Source: Bacteroidales bacterium (GTDB lineage: Bacteria > Bacteroidota > Bacteroidia > Bacteroidales > UBA932). Taken from it: DNA of 64,000 nt. Positions within the stretch are counted from its first letter, which is position 1; each line of letters begins with the position of its first letter. Shown piece after piece: positions 60,463 to 64,000 of the stretch. The position numbers and the translations under genes are program-made. The notes below the pieces were generated by a model, which had not been told where the DNA came from, searched no databases, and saw only the letters and a list, made by a program, of their open reading frames with translations. The stretch lies in assembly GCA_016285455.1 (NCBI GenBank), contig JAEEQS010000006.1:1-64000 (forward strand), given 5' to 3'.

Positions 60463-62979
60463 ATGGATACGTTAAAAGTAATAGTTAGCGGAGGCGGAAC
60501 AGGAGGACACATCTTCCCTGCAATCTCCATTGCAAACGCCATCCGGCAGCAAGTCCCGAATGCCGAAATACTCTTTGTAGGAGCAAGCGGCAGAATGGAA
60601 ATGGAAAAGGTCCCAGCCGCCGGCTACCCGATAAAAGGAATCCCCGCAAGAGGACTCCACAGGCCCCTCTATTCCCTCTCCAACATAGGCGTAGCCAAAG
60701 ACTATCTAAAATGCCGTCGCCTGGCAAAGAAAATCGTAAAGGAATTTAAGCCGGACTTTGTGGTGGGAGTCGGCGGATATGCCTCAGCAGCAGTGGTCAG
60801 CGCAGCCGCAGCCCTGGGTGTTCCCGTACTGCTTCAGGAACAGAACTCCTTTGCCGGAATCGTAAACCGCAAAAACGCATCCAAAGCCGCCAAAATATGC
60901 GTGGCATACGACAATATGGAACGCTTCTTCCCTAAAGACAGAATCCTGCTGACCGGAAACCCTATCCGCAAGGAAATAGTCCGCTGCACCCCTGAAATGA
61001 GGGAAGAAGGAATACGCTTCTACAACCTGGATCCGCAAAAGAAAACTGTATTTGTTGTAGGGGGAAGCCTGGGATGCCGTACCCTGAACAATTGTATGAA
61101 AAAAGCTATACTGGAAGACTCCATAAAAGGCTTCCAGGTTATTTGGCAGTGTGGCAAGGTCTACAAGAAAGAGATAGACGAGTTTTTGAAATCCAATCCT
61201 CATGAGTGTGTCTGTTGTACCGATTTCATAAGCAGGATGGACCTTGCCTACGCCGCTGCCGACATAGTGGTTAGCCGCGCCGGAGCCGGAACTATTTCAG
61301 AACTTTGTGTAGCAGGCAAATGCACCATATTCGTGCCTAGCCCAAACGTAGCGGAAGACCACCAGACACACAATGCTATGGCGCTGGTAAATAAAAACGC
61401 CGCAATGATAGTCAAGGACGCGGAAGCAGAGCAGAAGCTGATGGATACTGTAAAATCTCTCATCAGCGATGACGCAAAGAGAGCCTCTCTGGAAGAGAAT
61501 ATTCTCACTCTTGCCAAGCCGAATGCAGGAAAAGAAATTGCGGATGAATGCCTCAAACTCTGCAAAGGCAAGACTTTCAAGACCCATGAGCCAAAGAACG
61601 TTTACTTTATTGGGATCGGCGGAATTGGAATGAGCGCCCTTGCAAGATATTACAAGAGCCGCGGATGCAATGTATCCGGATATGACAGAACCCCTAGCCC
61701 TCTGACCAAGGCTCTGGAAAGCGAAGGCATAGCCGTACACTATGAAGATGATCCAACCCAGATTCCGCAGGACAAAGAGAACACCCTTGTAATCTACACG
61801 CCTGCAATACCGGCAGATATGCAGGAACTTGTCACGGTCAATGCCCAGGGATACAAGGTAATAAAAAGGAGCCGCGCGCTTGGCCACATCGCTGAGGGAA
61901 AAACCTGCCTTGCAATCAGCGGCAGCCACGGCAAGACCACAACCAGCACTTTGCTCGCGCATATTTTCCAAGACAGCGGCAAAGGATGCAACGCCTTCCT
62001 CGGCGGAATTTCAAGGAATTACAACAGCAATCTTCTGCTGGCAAAAAATAATACCGTAGTGGCAGAAGCAGATGAATTCGACCGCTCCTTCCACCAGCTG
62101 TTCCCTCACATTGCAGTAGTTACCGCCACAGACCCTGATCACCTGGATATCTACGGAACGGTTGAAAACATGAGGGAAGCATATGCCAAGTTCGCGTCTC
62201 AAGTAGACGCAGACGGATACCTGATAGTAAAGCAGGGCGCCATACTAGATACGTCTAAAGTCAAGGCAAAGATTTTCTCCTACGCTTTCAAAGCCGGGGA
62301 AGGAAAAGTCCCTGATTTCTACGCATCTAATATAGAGCCAATTAAGCAAGCTGGCAAAGAAACCGGAATGTTCCGTTTCACCCTTAACTGCCCGCCATCC
62401 ATAGGAAACGTGGAAGGCTGCACCGTGGGAATCCCGGGATGGGTGAACATAGAGAATGCGGTAGCCGCGTCGTCAGTAGCCCTGCTTGCAGGCATAGACA
62501 AGGAAAGCCTGAAGAAAGCTCTGGCATCCTTCCGCGGAGTGCAGAGAAGAATGGACATCAGGGTGAACTCTCCAAAGGTGGTGTACATAGATGATTATGC
62601 GCATCATCCGCAGGAAATTGCAACAACCATCAGCTCCCTCAGGGAAGCCTACCCGACCAGGAAGCTGACAGCCGTCTTCCAGCCACATCTCTACACCAGG
62701 ACAAGAGACTTGGCAGACGGATTTGCCGAGGCACTGTCTACAGCAGACAGTGTTATTCTGCTGGATATTTACCCGGCCAGGGAACTCCCAATAGAAGGAG
62801 TTACTTCCGAGCTGATATTCAACAAAATAAGCCTCAGCGACAAAATATTGATAACCAAGGAGGAACTCCTAAATACCATAAAACAAAGACTTGAAGAAGG
62901 AAAGATAGATCTTCTGGTGACTTTTGGAGCCGGCAACATAGACCGCTTTGTAGAGCCGCTGGAAAAAATGTTGAAATGA
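60463..62979 (+). CDS. murG-murC: Fused MurG-MurC: lipid II synthase and UDP-MurNAc--L-Ala ligase
   Basis: One 838-residue reading frame encodes two enzymes. Residues 1-~370 are MurG: SGGGTGGHIFPAISIA, VGVGGYASAAVV, QEQNSFAGIVNR, SRAGAGTISEL and VPSPNVAEDHQTHNA. Residues ~376-838 are MurC: VYFIGIGGIGMSALARYY, SGSHGKTTTSTLLAHI (~484), AEADEFDRSF, TATDPDHLDIYG, DDYAHHPQEI and LLDIYPARELP. The junction is a short linker (CKGKTFKTHEP); the only ATG there (61587) is out of frame, so a separate murC product is not indicated. MurC normally acts several steps before MurG, so the fusion joins the first cytoplasmic ligase to the last membrane-surface step. Confidence 0.93.
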   Translation: MDTLKVIVSGGGTGGHIFPAISIANAIRQQVPNAEILFVGASGRMEMEKVPAAGYPIKGIPARGLHRPLYSLSNIGVAKDYLKCRRLAKKIVKEFKPDFVVGVGGYASAAVVSAAAALGVPVLLQEQNSFAGIVNRKNASKAAKICVAYDNMERFFPKDRILLTGNPIRKEIVRCTPEMREEGIRFYNLDPQKKTVFVVGGSLGCRTLNNCMKKAILEDSIKGFQVIWQCGKVYKKEIDEFLKSNPHECVCCTDFISRMDLAYAAADIVVSRAGAGTISELCVAGKCTIFVPSPNVAEDHQTHNAMALVNKNAAMIVKDAEAEQKLMDTVKSLISDDAKRASLEENILTLAKPNAGKEIADECLKLCKGKTFKTHEPKNVYFIGIGGIGMSALARYYKSRGCNVSGYDRTPSPLTKALESEGIAVHYEDDPTQIPQDKENTLVIYTPAIPADMQELVTVNAQGYKVIKRSRALGHIAEGKTCLAISGSHGKTTTSTLLAHIFQDSGKGCNAFLGGISRNYNSNLLLAKNNTVVAEADEFDRSFHQLFPHIAVVTATDPDHLDIYGTVENMREAYAKFASQVDADGYLIVKQGAILDTSKVKAKIFSYAFKAGEGKVPDFYASNIEPIKQAGKETGMFRFTLNCPPSIGNVEGCTVGIPGWVNIENAVAASSVALLAGIDKESLKKALASFRGVQRRMDIRVNSPKVVYIDDYAHHPQEIATTISSLREAYPTRKLTAVFQPHLYTRTRDLADGFAEALSTADSVILLDIYPARELPIEGVTSELIFNKISLSDKILITKEELLNTIKQRLEEGKIDLLVTFGAGNIDRFVEPLEKMLK

Positions 62980-63770
62980 GAAAGACCTGGCGATACATAT
63001 TGGGAGGATTGCTGTATGCCGCTTTGACAGTGGCCGCGGGAGCCTATTTCTGGGCTGCTTCGGGCCTCAGGGAAAAGGGCAAGGCAGAAGAAATTGTCCG
63101 TAGCGTAAAAGTCACGCTTCTGGACAGTTCTCTGAACAAGTTCGTCACCAAGGAAGAGATTGTGGAGATAATAAACCGTTTCAGCGGAAACATTGTGGGA
63201 CGGAGAATAGACAGCTTGCCGCTAAACCAGATTGAAGCCCTGCTGAACCACCGCAGCGTGGTAAAGGAAAGCCAAGCCTTTGTAACCAGAGATGGAGTAA
63301 TGAGCATAGAGATCCGCCAGAGAAAACCGGTGGTAAGAATCCAGACTCCGGAAGGAGGATTCTATATGGACGAGACCGCTTTTGTCTTCCCTTTGATAGA
63401 GAACTACTCGTCTTATGTTCCGGTAGTTACAGGCAACGTGCCGTTTGAGTTGCTGCAAGACGAAAGCCCACAGAGCAAAGACTCAACCTCTATTCTGGGA
63501 AGGATACTGGACCTTGGAATATACCTGGAGAAGCATCCTTTCTGGAACGCACAGATAGAGGAGATTTTCTTCAACGATGAAGGAGAAGTTGAGCTGATAG
63601 CAAGAGCCGGAAACCAAAGGATAATCTTTGGCGATCTTGACAACATCGCCGAGAAATTCGACAAGCTTCACTCCTTCTACAGTTACATTATCCCAAAGGC
63701 AGGATGGGACAAATATTCTGCAGTGAACCTGAAATACCGCGGACAGATTGTCTGCACCAAAAAGAAATAA
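62976..63770 (+). CDS. ftsQ: Cell division protein FtsQ
   Basis: A 264-residue bitopic protein with a short cytoplasmic start, a membrane segment (~7-29) and a periplasmic POTRA-like region (VKVTLLDSSLNKFVTKEEI), then beta-domain motifs VVKESQAFVTRDGVMSIEI and GGFYMDETAFVFPL. Its ATG overlaps the murG-murC TGA (ATGA). ftsA follows after 44 bases. Confidence 0.92.
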   Translation: MRKTWRYILGGLLYAALTVAAGAYFWAASGLREKGKAEEIVRSVKVTLLDSSLNKFVTKEEIVEIINRFSGNIVGRRIDSLPLNQIEALLNHRSVVKESQAFVTRDGVMSIEIRQRKPVVRIQTPEGGFYMDETAFVFPLIENYSSYVPVVTGNVPFELLQDESPQSKDSTSILGRILDLGIYLEKHPFWNAQIEEIFFNDEGEVELIARAGNQRIIFGDLDNIAEKFDKLHSFYSYIIPKAGWDKYSAVNLKYRGQIVCTKKK

Positions 63771-63814
63771 AAACTAACAGATACACAAACACATAACCAG
63801 TAACAACATCAGAT

Positions 63815-64000
63815 ATGGAAAATTTGATTGCCGCCATCGATCTCGGAACCACCAAAATATCAGTGGCCGTAGGAGAAAAGACCAACCTCGGGGTCAAAGT
63901 CGTAGCCTTTGGAGAAGTGCCGTCCAAGGGCATCAAAAGAGGAAGGGTTGAGAATGTCAGGCTTGCCACTCAAGCTCTGAACAAAGCCCTCAAGCAAGTA
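63815..64000 (+). CDS. ftsA: Cell division protein FtsA, 3' part outside the window
   Basis: The first 62 codons of an actin-like division protein: MENLIAAIDLGTTKISVAVG is the phosphate-1 motif of the FtsA fold, followed by GIKRGRVENVRLATQALNKAL of the 1C-domain entry. Reading is open to the window end. Its position after ftsQ fits the dcw order. Confidence 0.93.
   Translation, partial: MENLIAAIDLGTTKISVAVGEKTNLGVKVVAFGEVPSKGIKRGRVENVRLATQALNKALKQV

Noticed and set aside
61570-61600. MurG-MurC fusion as a sequencing error
   Set aside because: Not rejected outright, but the linker reads smoothly in one frame and the out-of-frame ATG at 61587 does not lead into MurC, so a simple split gene model is not better supported.

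Overview
The window is a stretch of chromosome from a Bacteroidales-type bacterium (phylum Bacteroidota). The evidence is a SusC/SusD pair, many genes preceded by the Bacteroidota -7 box TAnnTTTG, almost no Shine-Dalgarno sequences, the gene order ileS - DksA-like - lspA, an NtrB/NtrC-like pair around rlmH, and a meso-DAP type MurE. The genus cannot be named from the sequence alone.

Layout. 1-5.2 kb (minus): tRNA-Ser (cut by the window edge), lspA, a DksA/TraR-like protein with a very long Lys/Ala/Pro tail, and ileS. 5.3-8.7 kb (plus): cvpA, then an apparent bacteriocin locus with a cluster of palindromes, a small membrane protein, a C39-peptidase ABC exporter and two double-glycine precursor peptides. 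8.8-12 kb: tolC-like and hlyD/macA-like genes and tsaB. 12-16.6 kb (minus): a redox-dead thioredoxin-fold lipoprotein, HIT, greA, ribF, xseB, xseA. 16.6-20.1 kb (plus): five membrane, secreted or lipoprotein genes, mostly unrecognised. 20.2-24.3 kb (plus): engB, prs, nadE, a small membrane protein, der. 24.4-29.1 kb: an orphan susC/susD pair and a strong terminator, followed by tRNA-Pro(CGG). 29.2-38.5 kb: C-S lyase, a giant sensor kinase, rlmH, a DUF4783 gene, a sigma-54 activator without a DNA-binding domain, cmk, ispH, efp. 38.7-46.2 kb: envelope and secreted proteins (transglutaminase-like, paralogous pair, zinc-ribbon protein, glycosyltransferase, DUF805, CAT-like acetyltransferase, lipoproteins). 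46.2-50.7 kb: O-methyltransferase, M16 protease, dnaX, lptB. 50.8-64 kb: the dcw division and cell-wall cluster mraZ-rsmH-ftsL-ftsI-murE-mraY-murD-ftsW-murG::murC-ftsQ-ftsA (ftsA cut by the window edge).

Main points of interest: (1) a compact candidate two-peptide bacteriocin system at 5.8-8.7 kb; (2) a 9-mer, CTCAGCGAT or its complement, present at least 20 times in 64 kb against about 0.5 expected by chance, in both orientations; (3) a MurG-MurC fusion in one reading frame; (4) a slippery A AAA AAG heptamer in correct phase in dnaX with a stop shortly after in the -1 frame, as in E. coli tau/gamma; (5) a DksA-like protein that has lost its zinc cysteines and gained a histone-like tail made of 114-bp tandem repeats; (6) a sigma-54 activator lacking its HTH. 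All annotation is by reading the sequence; no database search was run.
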